From assembly GCF_001311135.1 (NCBI RefSeq), contig NZ_BBAG01000001.1, forward strand, positions 124,001-188,000: a DNA stretch of 64,000 nt, given 5' to 3'. The first letter of the stretch is position 1. The number at the start of each line of letters is the position of its first letter. Origin of the DNA: Secundilactobacillus paracollinoides DSM 15502 = JCM 11969. Its GTDB lineage: Bacteria; Bacillota; Bacilli; Lactobacillales; Lactobacillaceae. The position numbers and the translations under genes are program-made. The notes under the pieces were generated by a model, which worked only from the letters and a program-made list of their open reading frames with translations, ran no database searches and was not told the origin of the DNA. Below are positions 28,056 through 39,054 of this stretch, piece by piece.

Positions 28056-30459
28056 ATGTCTCAGGTTGCAGAAGTCATTGTTGATGTGCCAACGATGCAA
28101 ACGAACACGCCGTATTCATATTTGATTCCTGCTGCGCTGACAACGCCCTTACTGCCGGGAATGCGCGTGATCGTGCCCTTTGGAAATGGCAGTCGAAAGG
28201 TTCAGGGATTTGTGTGGCAGGTGCACGAGCAAGTACCCACGACCCACGAATTAAAAACGATCGATAGCGTCATGGATCTCAGTCCGGTTCTGAATAAAGA
28301 GTTATTGGCGATGGCTGATTGGCTGGCGAAAACGACTTTTGCGTTTACTATCACCGTGTTATTGACGATGCTGCCAAACGCCTTGAAAGCTGCTTATGAA
28401 CGCTGGGCGACGCCTAATTCGGACTTAGATCCGGCCTCAAAGAAACGACTTTTTGGCGAGCAGGAAAAAATTGAGCTGACGGATAAATTACCGGCTGCCC
28501 AACTTAATGAACTGATGGGCTTGTATCGGAAACATGAGATCTCGGTAACCTACGAAGTGAAAAGTAAGGGCCATGTCAAACAAGTGACAATGGTGAAGCC
28601 GGCAATGAGTGTGGCTGAACTACAGGAAGCCAAGCAACAACTTCGGATAACTGCTGTCAAACAGGCTGACCTATTAGATTATTTAGTGACCCAGACGGAC
28701 CTTATCAGCCAACCAGCGCTGGAGAAAACGCTCGGCATTACGAGTACCGTCATTAAGAATGCTGCGGAAAAGGGCTGGCTGACGCGGTTCCAAGCGGAAG
28801 TGTATCGCGACCCGTTGAGTCGGGCGGTCGATAAGACTCGGCCGTTGCACCTGAATGAGGCGCAACAAAAAGCAGTCAGTGCCATTTGTGCCGCAACGGA
28901 TGACCACGAAGACACAACATTTCTTCTTGAGGGTGTGACGGGAAGTGGCAAGACGGAGGTGTATCTGCAAGCCATCGCCAATGCACTTGAAAAGGGGCAA
29001 AATGCCCTGATGTTAGTCCCAGAAATTTCCCTGACGCCGCAGATCGTTGGCCGGGTCAGAGGACGCTTTGGTAAACAAGTTGCCGTGCTACATAGTGGGT
29101 TGTCGGCCGGAGAACGGTTTGATGAGTGGCGGCGAATCGACCGTGGCGAAGCTCGTGTCGTTGTTGGCGCGCGGTCTGCAGTGTTTGCGCCACTGACCAA
29201 CATCGGCATCATCATCATGGATGAGGAACACGAAGCGAGTTATAAACAGGACGACAATCCACGGTATCACGCCCGCGACGTCGCGTTATGGCGTAGTCGT
29301 TATCACCACTGCCCAGTTGTATTGGGGAGTGCAACACCATCTTTGGAGAGTCGTGCAAGGGCGCAGAAGAATCGCTATCAGCGATTACTGTTGCCAACGC
29401 GAGTTAACCAACAAGCGTTACCTGAAGCCACGATCGTGGATATGACGCAGGAACTGCAAAAACATGCTGAAAGTACGTTTTCTTCTCCCCTAATGGCGGC
29501 GGTGAACGACCGGTTAGCCAAGGGTGAGCAGACGCTTTTGATGCTTAATCGCCGCGGCTATTCGTCATTTGTGATGTGTCGTGATTGCGGGTTTGTCTTA
29601 AAGTGTCCAAACTGTGATATTTCATTGACGCTTCACATGGACAGCCACAGTATGAAATGCCACTATTGCGGACATGAGGACCAATTCCTCAAATTTGTCC
29701 AAATTGTCATTCACACCATATTCGCTACTATGGGACGGGGACGCAAAAGGTTGAAACAGAACTCAAACAACTGTTACCAACAGCTCGAATCTTGCGAATG
29801 GATGTGGATACCACGCGGCGCAAGGGTGCTCATGAGCGCCTTTTGCGACAGTTTGGCAACCACGAAGCGGATATCCTGCTGGGGACACAAATGATTGCGA
29901 AGGGACTGGATTTTCCCGATGTGACATTAGTTGGCGTGTTGAACGCCGATACTGCGCTTAGCCTACCCGATTTTCGGTCGAGCGAGCGCACATTCCAACT
30001 GTTGACTCAGGTGAGCGGGCGAGCCGGCCGGGCACAAAAACCAGGTCAGGTTTTTATTCAAACGTATAATCCGGAGCACTATGCCATTCAACTGGCGAAG
30101 TCGCAGGACTATGAGCGGTTTTTCTTGACCGAAATGAAATTGCGGCACCAGGCAACTATCCGCCGTACTATTTTGCGGTTAAGGTGACAGCCAGTGACGT
30201 TGAGGAACGGGTTGCGGCGGCTGCCATTCATCAAATTGCCGCCCAATTACAAGCTGGGATGAGTCAAAGTTCGATTGTCCTTGGCCCGACGCCAAGCGCA
30301 ATTGCTCGTGTGAATAAGCGGTACTACTATCAATTAGTGATCAAGTATAAGCAGGAGCCGCAATTGTCGGCGCTCTTATTTAATCTACTGAATCAAGCAC
30401 AAAAGAATCGAAAAGGATTGCAGATTGCAATCGATAATAATCCAATGAGTTTTATGTAA
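28056..30459 (+). CDS. priA: Primosomal protein PriA helicase (two frameshifts as sequenced)
   Basis: 3'-to-5' helicase that restarts stalled forks. N-terminal DNA-binding domain, Walker A GVTGSGKTEVY, DEEHE box, and the zinc-binding Cys cluster (CRDCGF..CPNCD..CHYCGH). Two frame breaks: near 29680 (CATGAGGACC, about one A lost) and near 30151 (CACCAGGCAAC, one G lost; repaired GNYPPYYFAVKV). Repaired length is about 801 aa, normal. Fragments are 28056-29894, 29792-30187 and 30184-30459. Confidence 0.94.
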
Positions 30460-30472
30460 AAGGAGAATTGCG

Positions 30473-31420
30473 ATGACTTCAATCGTATTTATGGGGACGC
30501 CCGAATTTTCAGCCCCGATCTTACAGTCCCTTGTGGACACCGGGTATGACGTTAAGGCCGTTGTTACCCAGCCAGACCGACCAGTTGGCCGGAAACATGT
30601 GTTAACTGCCTCACCTGTCAAAAAGGTCGCTGTTGCCAATGATATTTTGGTACTGCAACCCGAAAAAATTAGCGGCAGTCCTGAAATGGCACAGGTGATC
30701 GATATTGCGCCGGATCTTATTGTCACTGCAGCGTTTGGGCAGTTTTTGCCGACTAAATTATTGAATTCAGTCAAGGTGGCCGCAATTAACGTTCATGCGT
30801 CCCTGCTACCGAAATACCGCGGCGGTGCACCAGTGCACTATGCGGTGATGAATAACGATGATGAAACAGGTGTCTCGATCATTTATATGGTTAAGAAGAT
30901 GGATGCCGGTGACGTGATCAGTCAACAGGCAATTCCAATCGAGAAAACGGATGATGTTGGCACGATGTTTGATAAGCTGAGTATTTTGGGTCGCGACCTG
31001 CTGTTAGCAACGATTCCTAATATTTTGAGTGGCGATATTTCACCTATTGCGCAGGATGAAGGTAAAGTGACCTTTTCACCAACCATTAAGCCAGAACAAG
31101 AAGAAGTCGATTTCAGTTTACCCGTTGAACTCGTCGATGCTAAGATTCGCGGATTGCGGCCATTTCCATCGTCCTATATCGTCCTGGCTGGTATCCGGAC
31201 GAAACTTTGGGACGTCACGGTTTTGGATGAAAAAACGGATCTATCAGCAGGAAAGGTTGTCCGTCGCGGCAAGCACGAGCTAGTGCTCTCAACTGGTCAC
31301 CACGGCACGATTCAGATCAACCAGTTACAACCGGCGGGGAAACCAAAACAGACCATTACAGACTATTTAAACGGTACAGAGGACGCCTTAACGATCGGCG
31401 AGCAGGTGGTTGACCTATGA
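30473..31420 (+). CDS. fmt: Methionyl-tRNA formyltransferase
   Basis: Adds formyl from 10-formyl-THF to initiator Met-tRNA. 315 aa. Motifs: VFMGTPEFSAPIL, the catalytic Asn-His-Asp region NVHASLLPKYRGGAP with KMDAGDVI, and a C-terminal OB domain. RBS GGAG. Its stop overlaps the rsmB ATG (ATGA). Intact. Confidence 0.97.
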   Translation: MTSIVFMGTPEFSAPILQSLVDTGYDVKAVVTQPDRPVGRKHVLTASPVKKVAVANDILVLQPEKISGSPEMAQVIDIAPDLIVTAAFGQFLPTKLLNSVKVAAINVHASLLPKYRGGAPVHYAVMNNDDETGVSIIYMVKKMDAGDVISQQAIPIEKTDDVGTMFDKLSILGRDLLLATIPNILSGDISPIAQDEGKVTFSPTIKPEQEEVDFSLPVELVDAKIRGLRPFPSSYIVLAGIRTKLWDVTVLDEKTDLSAGKVVRRGKHELVLSTGHHGTIQINQLQPAGKPKQTITDYLNGTEDALTIGEQVVDL

Positions 31421-32761
31421 CAACACCAGACACAAATCCGCGTTCCCTTGCAGTGACTGCGCTGATGCGCATTCAAAAGGGCGCTTATTCAAATCTGCAA
31501 TTAAATCAGATGTTGGATGACACCCACCTTGATCCTCGCGATGCTAGTTTGTTGACGACGATCGTTTACGGTGTGATCCAACACCAATTAACGATCGATT
31601 ACCAGCTGAAGCCATTTATTCAAAAACCAAATAAGCTTCAACCCTGGGTCAAGGTGCTCCTTGAAACGGCCATTTACCAGTGGCAATATTTGGAACGGGT
31701 GCCTAAGCGCGCCATTTTTAACGAAACAATTGATATTGCTAAAAAACGCGGTCATGAAGCATTCGACGTTTTGTGACCGGCGTTTTACACCAGATGGATC
31801 GCAGCGGTCTGCCGGATCCATCTGAGATCACGGACCAAACACAACGGTGGGTCACTCAGTATTCCGTACCAGAATGGCTGATCACTTCTCTGTTGGATCA
31901 GCGGGGTGCTGAGAAGACTGAGGCCATTTTGAAGGTGATCAACCAACCCGCTAACCAGTCGGTGCGTGTCAACAGAACGCGGTTGACGGTGGCCCAGGCA
32001 ACTGAGCAACTTCAGGCGGATGGGTATGACGTGACAGCCAGTGCAGTCAGTGAGAACGGTTTGGTTCTTAACGGCAAACCTGCTAACCACGCCGAACTAT
32101 TTAAGCAGGGCGATATCACCATTCAAGATGAAAGTGCCATGCTGCCTGCTTAGAGTATGCACGTTAAGGCAAATCAGGAAATTTTAGATGCCTGTGCTGC
32201 GCCTGGTGGCAAGACCGTTCAACTGGCTGAAAGTGTCGACGAGTCTGCCGGCGGACAAGTGACTGCATTGGACATTCATCAGCATAAGGTTCGGCTGATC
32301 ACGCAAAATGCTAAGCGAATGGGTGTCAGCGACCGGGTCGATGCCGTCACACTAGATGCTCGAAAAGTGGATGACATGTTTGCGGATGGGCTATTTGACC
32401 AAATTCTGGTCGACGCGCCCTGTTCTGGAATCGGTCTCGTTCGTCGTAAACCTGAAATTCGTTACGAAAAACAATTACGCGACTCTGAAGCGTTGGCCAA
32501 GGTGCAACTGGCAATTTTGAATGCTGTTGCCACCAAGGTGACAATTAACGGTATAATAACTTACAGTACCTGCACAATTTTAAATCAGGAAAATCGTGAT
32601 GTCGTAGCAGCCTTCTTAGCCGCCCATCCCGACTTTGTTTCGCAGCGGGTACACACGCTCATGATCTTAAAGCGGACCGTGAGACAGATTATTTAGAAAT
32701 CTATCCGGATGATTACGGGTCTGATGGGTTCTTTATCAGCCAGTTCAAACGGATCCGGTGA
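31417..32761 (+). CDS. rsmB: 16S rRNA m5C967 methyltransferase RsmB (two frameshifts and a stop)
   Basis: N-terminal NusB-like RNA-binding domain and C-terminal SAM domain (LDACAAPGGKT, DAPCSGIGLVRRKPE with the catalytic Cys). Lesions: lost C near 31764 (repaired EAFRRFVTGVLHQ); an in-frame TAG at 32151 where the family has ..LVAPAL.., with the VA pair also missing; and a lost G near 32657 (repaired VHTAHDLKADRETDYLEIYP). The true end is TGA 32759-32761. About 448 aa when repaired. Confidence 0.91.
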
Positions 32762-32775
32762 ACGGAGACATAAAC

Positions 32776-33519
32776 ATGCAAATTGCTTATCGAACAGCGA
32801 TTGGTGAACGGCGTACCGACAACGAGGATAACGTTGGGGTGTTTACCAACCAAACTGGGGTTAAGTTAGCCATTATTGCGGATGGTATCGGTGGTAATCA
32901 GGGTGGTGACGTTGCGTCTGATATAGCGGTCTTTCACCTTGGTCACGCGTTTGAAAAATCAACGTTAACGGACTTTGATACCGCCTCGACATGGCTGCAA
33001 TCCCAAATTGATGAAGAAAATTCAAATATTCGCGAACGTTCCCAGCAGTTTGTGGACCTGAAAGGGATGGGCACGACAATCGTGCTGGCGTTGCTGTTAC
33101 CAAACGAGTTGATCGTTGGCAACATTGGCGATAGTCGCGCGTATCTGTTACGCCACAAGAAGTTTAACCAAGTAACAGAGGATCACTCACTTGTTAATGA
33201 GCTGGTCAAGCGCGGCGAGTTGTCCAAGCAAGCGGCCAAAGTGCACCCGCAAAAAAACGTGATCACGCGATCCTTAGGGGTGACGGATGCGGTTCAAATT
33301 GACTTGCACTACCTGAAATTAAATGCTAAGGACGTTGTGCTGCTCTGCTCAGACGGGCTGACGAACATGGTGAGTGATGATGACATCCAAGCGGTATTAA
33401 AGGGCCACGAGTCGTTGATCGACAAGTGTGACCGCTTGATTGCCATGGCCAATGAAGCCGGCGGTCTGGACAACATTACGGTGGTTATCGCCGATAATGG
33501 ATCGGGGGTAGCTGACTAA
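32776..33519 (+). CDS. stp: PP2C-type Ser/Thr protein phosphatase
   Basis: Metal-dependent phosphatase that reverses PrkC phosphorylation. 247 aa. Metal-binding motifs [31 protein letters not shown] and DNITVV are all present. ATG 32776 is chosen, with GGAG 10 bases upstream; the in-frame GTG 32758 overlaps the rsmB end. Its stop overlaps the prkC ATG. Confidence 0.96.
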   Translation: MQIAYRTAIGERRTDNEDNVGVFTNQTGVKLAIIADGIGGNQGGDVASDIAVFHLGHAFEKSTLTDFDTASTWLQSQIDEENSNIRERSQQFVDLKGMGTTIVLALLLPNELIVGNIGDSRAYLLRHKKFNQVTEDHSLVNELVKRGELSKQAAKVHPQKNVITRSLGVTDAVQIDLHYLKLNAKDVVLLCSDGLTNMVSDDDIQAVLKGHESLIDKCDRLIAMANEAGGLDNITVVIADNGSGVAD

Positions 33520-35535
33520 TGCGAGCAAACTATACATTAAATGGGCGCTATCGCATCATCCGTTCTCTGGGGGAGGGCGGCATGGCAAACGTTTATCTAG
33601 CGCACGATCTGATCTTGGACAGGGATGTGTCCGTGAAGCTATTACGGCTGGATCTTCGTGATGACCCAAAAACGATCAAGGGTTTTCAGCGTGAAGGACT
33701 TGCGGCAACAGAGCTTGTGCACCCAAACATTGTCAGCGTCTATGACGTTGGCGAGGAAAACGGCATGCAGTACCTGGTGATGGAATATGTGAAGGGGATG
33801 GATCTTAAAGCTATATTCAAGAACATTTTCCGATTCCTTATCAGGAAGTCATCAACATTATGGAGCAAGTGCTCTCCGCTGTGCGGGTAGCACATGACCA
33901 TAATATTATTCATCGGGATTTAAAGCCTCAAAACATTTTGATGGATGAAAATGGCGTGGCGAAGATCACCGATTTCGGGATCGCTGTTGCGCTGTCACAA
34001 AATTCATTGACGCAAACCAACACGGTGTTAGGTTCTGTCCACTATCTGTCACCGGAACAGGCCCGCGGTGGGATGGCCACAAAACAGTCTGATATTTATT
34101 CTCTGGGTATTATTCTGTATGAAATGCTGACAGGAACCGTACCGTTTAAGGGTGAGACGGCCGTTTCAATCGCTATCAAACATTTTCAGTCGGAGATTCC
34201 ATCAGTGCGTGACTTTGATCCCCGAATCCCGCAAGCACTTGAAAACGTGGTGTTGCAGGCAACGTCAAAACGTCCTGAAGACCGGTATGACACCGTTAAG
34301 AGTATGGCGGATGATTTGGAAACCTCACTTTCACCACGGCGTGCCAGTGAGCCAAAGTTTGTGCCGGATCACGACTCAGATAATGGCGAAACGAAAGTGC
34401 TTGATAAAGCCGCATTGCAGTCGGAATTAGCCGCTCACAAAGTGGATGAGACCGATGAAAATGGGGTCAAGGTTGCCAAACCCAAAAAGAAGAAACGCCA
34501 TCATCGCAAGCGGTGGTGGGCCGTCCTTATTGGACTGATCCTGCTTCTCGTCGCTGGAACGGTGTTTGCGTTTTGGCTTGGACGACCAAAATATGTTTCT
34601 GTTCCAGATGTGACTGGGATGACAGAAACGGCGGCCAAGGCTAAACTGTCTGATAAGAACTTGACGGTTAATAAGGTGACACACAAAACGAGTCGGCAGA
34701 TCCGCAAGGGCCGGGTCATCAAAACGAATCCGAAAGCCAAGAAGTCGGTTCAGACACAGAGCAATGTGATGCTGACGTTGTCCAGTGGCCCTAAACTGGT
34801 CAAAATCGGTAACTACGTTGGGCAGTCCTATACGCGTGCAGCGTCTGTACTGCGGGCGAAGGGCGTCACCGTTAAACGGCAGAACCAAACGTCAAACGAC
34901 GTCGCGGTTGGCACTGTCATGGCGCAGAGTACAACGTCTGGCACCCGAATCGACCCGGACAGCACCACGGTGACCTTCACCGTTTCTGCGGGTCAGCGGC
35001 AACTTACGCTTGCTAACTTAGTTGGGAAAACGAAGACTCAAATTCAGGCGTATGCCAGCAAAGAATCCCTGAACGTTTCCTTTAACTACCGCTACGCAAG
35101 TGCAAAGAAGGACCGGGCAACCAGTCAGAGTCCGGCTGCAGGTAGTCTGGTGAGTGAAGGGACAACGATCGTCGTGACCTTGTCACGGGGACCAAAACCG
35201 ACAACGCCGAAGATCGACGAGTTCAGTGTGACCGTTGATATTCCATTTGAGCTTCGTCTGATGATTCAAGCAGCAACGCCACCGATGACAGTTCAGATTC
35301 TTCCGATACGAGCAGCAGCAGTTCAAGTGCTGTCTCAGCTACCAACGTCGTCCAGATCTATTTGCGTGATCAAGACCATAACTACCGCAGCGTCTACAAA
35401 CAGTTGACGATTGCACAAGATACGCAGGTCAACTTGCCATTTGCCGTTGAATCCGGCAAGAGTGGTGGTTATAAAATCGTTCGCGACGGGAAGGTTATTT
35501 TATCTGACAATAACGTGACGAAAAATTATCATTAA
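33519..35535 (+). CDS. pknB: PASTA-domain Ser/Thr kinase PrkC/PknB (two frameshifts)
   Basis: Membrane receptor kinase for cell-wall signals. Kinase domain: [15 protein letters not shown] Lys, [11 protein letters not shown]. Then a basic juxtamembrane stretch, one membrane helix ([20 protein letters not shown]) and three PASTA repeats ([18 protein letters not shown]..). Lost T near 33811 (repaired [16 protein letters not shown]) and lost G near 35251. The second repair gives a Ser-rich linker, then a C-terminal domain with [20 protein letters not shown], ending at 35535. About 672 aa. Confidence 0.94.
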
Positions 35536-35545
35536 TAGTTACTGC

Positions 35546-35593
35546 AATTTAAAACCAGTTCCTCTATAATATAGAGGAACTGGTTTTAAATTT
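35546..35593. terminator. Long perfect hairpin between prkC and rsgA
   Basis: About 23 paired bases: AATTTAAAACCAGTTCCTC.. against ..GAGGAACTGGTTTTAAATT, with almost no loop. T and A runs on both sides suit a terminator. It ends 21 bases before the rsgA start, so it may also be an RNase processing site. Confidence 0.7.
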
Positions 35594-35614
35594 ATTTTGA
35601 GAGGTGGCGTTGAT

Positions 35615-36505
35615 GTGGCGGAAGGCCAAATTCGACAATCTTTAAGTGGGTTTTATGATGTGGTGACTGACGATGGCGAGACGGTTCGGACCCGAGCACG
35701 GGGAAATTTCCGGAACCGTAAAATCACCCCGTTGGTTGGTGACCGAGTGACGTTTGAAGCAACTGATGGCAAGGATGTACATTCTCGAAGTATTGCCGCG
35801 ACGTAACCAGTTACAACGACCACCAGTCGCAAACGTTGACCAGGCAATCGTTGCCACGGCAGTTAAGCAGCCGGATTTCACAACGAACTTGTTGGATCGT
35901 CAGTTATTGGCGCTTGAGATTGCCAATATTGAACCGGTGATCTACTTTACGAAAACGGATCTGTTAACTTATGCCGAGATGGCCAACTTTGACACTTTAG
36001 CTGCAGGGTATCGCAAGGCGGGGTTCCAAGTGATTTTGACGCGTGAACCGTTTAGCGACGCGGCGCTCACTGCTGTTAAGGCCGTGCTCAAGGACAAGGT
36101 GAGTGTCATCATGGGTCAGACCGGGGCTGGAAAATCGACGCTGTTGAACCATGTCGCGCCTGACTTAGATCTTGCGACTGGTGAGATCTCGGCAGCCCTC
36201 AATCGTGGGAAGCATACCACGCGGCGGGTGCAGCTCCTGACAGTTGCTGACGGTCTAATCGCTGACACACCAGGCTTTTCTTCGTACGAGCGTTCTCATT
36301 AACCTCTAAAGAACTTGGCCAGTACTTTCCGGAATTCAAACGCGCATCAGTTGACTGCCGTTTTCGGGGGTGCGTCCACGTGAACGAACCAGGTTGCGCC
36401 GTTAAAGAGCAGGTCGCAAACGGCGAAATTATGAAAAGCCGTTACGATAATTATTTGCTGCTCTACCAAACCTTGAAAAATCAGAAACCAAATTATAAGA
36501 AATGA
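35615..36505 (+). CDS. rsgA: Ribosome small subunit GTPase RsgA (two frameshifts)
   Basis: Circularly permuted GTPase for 30S maturation. OB fold, then G4 (TKTDL), P-loop [10 protein letters not shown]3 DTPGFSS, and a zinc-binding C-terminus (CRFRGCVHV..). Lesions: near 35776, AAGGATGTACATT (net +1 or -2; repaired ..[12 protein letters not shown]), and near 36291, GAGCGTTCTC (one base lost; repaired [14 protein letters not shown]). End TGA 36503-36505; about 297 aa. GTG 35615 has GAGAGGTGG 7 bases upstream. Confidence 0.93.
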
Positions 36506-36515
36506 GGGACGATTC

Positions 36516-37166
36516 ATGATTATTGCACCGTCAATTTTGAGTGCGGATTACGTAAATCTTCAAAAGGATATTGAAACTGTAGACAAGGCCGGTGCGGAAT
36601 ACCTGCACATCGACGTGATGGATGGCAACTTTGTGCCAGCCATTTCATATGGTCCGGGTTGGTTAAAAGCTATTCGGCCAATTACAAAGATGACCTTGGA
36701 CGTTCATTTGATGGTCCAAAACCCAGAACGGTACGTGGAACAGTTTGCTGAAAATGGTGCTGATATCATTGGTGTTCACGTTGAAGCCACACCCCATATC
36801 CATCGGGCGCTCCAATTAATCAAGAACGCGGGTGCGAAAGCAGAAGTTGTGATTAATCCAGGCACCCCTGTGGAAGCCATCAAGCCGGTGTTATACATGG
36901 TAGACCAAGTGCTTGTCATGACCGTTAACCCCGGTTTTGGCGGTCAGAAATTCTTGCCTAAGACGTTAAAGAAGATCCAACAACTGGATCAGCTCAAGCA
37001 AACTGAAGGCTACGACTTTGACATCGAAGTTGATGGCGGGGTTAAGGCAAATACGATCAAGTCCTGTGCCGATGCTGGCGCAACCGTTGCCGTTGCTGGA
37101 TCATACATTTTTGATGCCGATGATCCTGCTGGCCAAGTTGCAACGTTAAAGGAAGCGACTAAGTAG
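36516..37166 (+). CDS. rpe: Ribulose-phosphate 3-epimerase
   Basis: TIM-barrel epimerase of the pentose phosphate pathway, 216 aa. PSILSADYVNL, the metal site HIDVMDGNFVP, DVHLMVQNPE, VNPGFGGQKFL and EVDGGVKANT are visible. It follows rsgA, the usual order. Intact. Confidence 0.97.
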   Translation: MIIAPSILSADYVNLQKDIETVDKAGAEYLHIDVMDGNFVPAISYGPGWLKAIRPITKMTLDVHLMVQNPERYVEQFAENGADIIGVHVEATPHIHRALQLIKNAGAKAEVVINPGTPVEAIKPVLYMVDQVLVMTVNPGFGGQKFLPKTLKKIQQLDQLKQTEGYDFDIEVDGGVKANTIKSCADAGATVAVAGSYIFDADDPAGQVATLKEATK

Positions 37167-37167
37167 C

Positions 37168-37815
37168 ATGAGCCATCTGAACTTGCTTGTGGGCGGACCC
37201 ACCAGCGGATGGCCGGAACAACTCACCGCTGGCAAGGTCAGTGGTGATTGGATCGGGGTTGACCGCGGCACGTTGCGATTGCTTAAGATGGGGATAACGC
37301 CATTGGTGGCAATTGGCGATTTTGATTCCTTGTCTGCGGACGAGCTTCACCAAGTTAAAACGGCGGTTAGCGACATTCGTCAGGCCATTCCTGAAAAGGA
37401 TGAAACAGATACTGAATTGGCCGTTACGGTGGCTTTGAAGGAGTTTCAGTACGACCGGTTGGATATTTATGGTGCAACGGGGGGTCGACTCGACCATTTC
37501 CTAGCCAATCTCTGGCTGGTATTAAAACCACGATACCGTGACTTTGCCCCGCAGATTCGCTTCATTGACCAAACGAATACGATCACGTTCTTTTTACCAG
37601 GGGATTACACCATTAAAAAGGAAGCTGATAAGAAGTATTTGGCGTTTATTCCACTCGAAAAGGTGGATGGCCTGACGTTGGTCGACGAAAAGTACACCCT
37701 CGATCACGAGAATGTGCCGTACCCAATATCGTATGCAAGCAATGAGTTTGTGGGCGAGACGGGTCAGTTTTCGTTTGAAAGTGGGCTGTTGGCGGTGATT
37801 CAGTCTAAAGATTAG
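37168..37815 (+). CDS. thiN: Thiamine pyrophosphokinase
   Basis: Makes thiamine diphosphate from thiamine and ATP. 215 aa: GVDRGTLRLL, the metal motif IGDFDSLS, EKDETDTELAV and GGRLDHFLANLW fit the family. It starts one base after rpe. Intact. Confidence 0.95.
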   Translation: MSHLNLLVGGPTSGWPEQLTAGKVSGDWIGVDRGTLRLLKMGITPLVAIGDFDSLSADELHQVKTAVSDIRQAIPEKDETDTELAVTVALKEFQYDRLDIYGATGGRLDHFLANLWLVLKPRYRDFAPQIRFIDQTNTITFFLPGDYTIKKEADKKYLAFIPLEKVDGLTLVDEKYTLDHENVPYPISYASNEFVGETGQFSFESGLLAVIQSKD

Positions 37816-37821
37816 CCTGTT

Positions 37822-37846
37822 TCGCAAGGCTGCCACTGCCTTGCGA
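37822..37846. repeat. Hairpin after thiN
   Basis: TTCGCAAGGC and GCCTTGCGAA form a perfect 10-bp stem with a 7-base loop. No T run. It may be an RNA 3' end or a decayed fragment of the palindromic repeat (shared GCAAGGC block). Confidence 0.45.
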
Positions 37847-37926
37847 ACACATATTGACCAAGTCAAATAGTGACACGAAATCAAGCCTTATTGACCGTGT
37901 CGTAACCAACACAAACCGTAATAGAG

Positions 37927-37967
37927 AAAAAAAGCGCCACTAGTCATAACGACTAGGGCGCTTTTTA
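37927..37967. terminator. Bidirectional terminator
   Basis: AAAAAGCGCC-a-CTAGTC pairs with GACTAG-GGCGCTTTTT. It serves thiN on + and possibly rpmB on -. Confidence 0.85.
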
Positions 37968-37992
37968 ATGGTTTTAAAATAATAAACCAAAC

Positions 37993-38022
37993 AAAAAAAG
38001 CTTGGCTAAGCCAAACTTTTTT
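37993..38022 (-). terminator. Terminator of rpmB
   Basis: AAGCTTGGC-taa-GCCAAACTT with A and T runs, 3 bases after the rpmB stop on the minus strand. Confidence 0.8.
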
Positions 38023-38024
38023 GA

Positions 38025-38210
38025 TTAAACACGGGTCACTTTGCCTGACTTTAAAGTCCGAGCTGAGATCCAAACCTTCTTAGGCTTGCCATCAACTAAG
38101 ATACGAACTTTTTGTAAGTTTGGCTTCCATGCACGACGTGATGAGTTCAGGGCGTGAGAACGCTTGTTACCAAAGTGCGTCCGCTTGCCACTAATGAAAT
38201 CTTTTGCCAT
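38025..38210 (-). CDS. rpmB: Ribosomal protein L28
   Basis: 61 aa bL28 on the minus strand: [51 protein letters not shown] 38210 is chosen because GGAGG is 9 bases upstream; the longer reading adds only MLP. Single-gene unit between terminators and a long intergenic region. Confidence 0.97.
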   Translation of the reverse strand: MAKDFISGKRTHFGNKRSHALNSSRRAWKPNLQKVRILVDGKPKKVWISARTLKSGKVTRV

Positions 38211-38219
38211 GGGTAACAT

Positions 38220-38853
38220 CCTCCTTCAAGACTTATCTAAAATACGTTGCTTTAAGCTCACTAAAACAATTTATCATACCCGTTTTAGGAATGCAATAGT
38301 TTTCTTTCAAGTAGAAATACTTGACAGTCAAGATTGCCGGTATAATAGGGTTTCAGAATTTTTAAATTTAGCGGTCTTTTCCAATGAAAGCTGTATTCAA
38401 ACTAGTCCGTTGTGCAAAGGTCATAACGGTGTGTTGTGCTCTTTGCCGAATGTTACTATTATGACCGATTTTAGGAATTCGGGCAAGTGATTTTGAGATT
38501 TTTTACGGTGTCCTTTTGTGAAACAGTGGGTTATTTCAGTTGAGTTGTCCTGTTCGGTGATTCAAAGATGGCATTTCGACAGAAGATGGTATAATAGTCG
38601 TGATGTTGGGGGATATTAAAACCTAGTTTATGCGGAAAAGCGGATTTTGAGGGTGGTATTTTAGCTGATTTTCGTTGGCAAGATGGCTGACAGCTAAAGT
38701 GTGTTGGTGTTGGGTGCAGGTTGAGGGGATTCTTAGCTCGGCTTTTTGGCACCAGGCATTCAGGGCTAAGCAGCTGGAACACGAACCTAGGTCTGTGTTT
38801 CCATCGGTCTAATTTTTTTCTAAGGGCATTGTCACTTTGCGCGTTGCCTTCAT
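38220..38853. other. Long non-coding stretch with promoter-like boxes
   Basis: About 630 bases without a credible gene. It has two GGTATAATAG boxes (38339-38348 and 38588-38597), the second part of an extended -10 (TGGTATAAT). A palindrome CTTGACAGTCAAG (38320-38332) overlaps a TTGACA placed 14 bases before the first TATAAT, which is too close for a standard promoter. Small RNA transcription is possible but not shown. Confidence 0.4.
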
Positions 38854-38979
38854 GGCGTCGAAACGTGCTCCCAAAGGCAAGGGGCTCCTGTATAAGGGGT
38901 CTAACACCTAAAATCCCGAACTTGGATTTTAGTGTTAGACCTTATAGGCCGCCCCTTAAGCGCCTTTTTTCCGCACTCT
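38854..38979 (-). repeat. Palindromic repeat family, copy E (core inverted)
   Basis: Family ends are present: GTCGAAACGTGCTCCC with AAAGGCAAGGGGC on the left, GGGGC-type CCGCCCCTTAAGCGCC and CCGCACTCT on the right. The core hairpin arms (TATAAGGGGTCTAACAC, and GTGTTAGACC..TATA) share little sequence with other copies but pair well. Its loop reads CCGAACTTGG, the reverse of copies A and B in the same end orientation. Confidence 0.85.
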
Positions 38980-39054
38980 TTATTTTTAATCCCCACCAAC
39001 ATGTGTTAATATAAAATATCGTTAAGACTAGGACTACAAGGAGGCTGCGTTCAG

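Noticed and set aside
38321-38346. TTGACA and TATAAT as a consensus promoter
   Set aside because: The spacer is only 14 bases, too short for sigma-A. Kept only as a possible palindrome plus -10 box.
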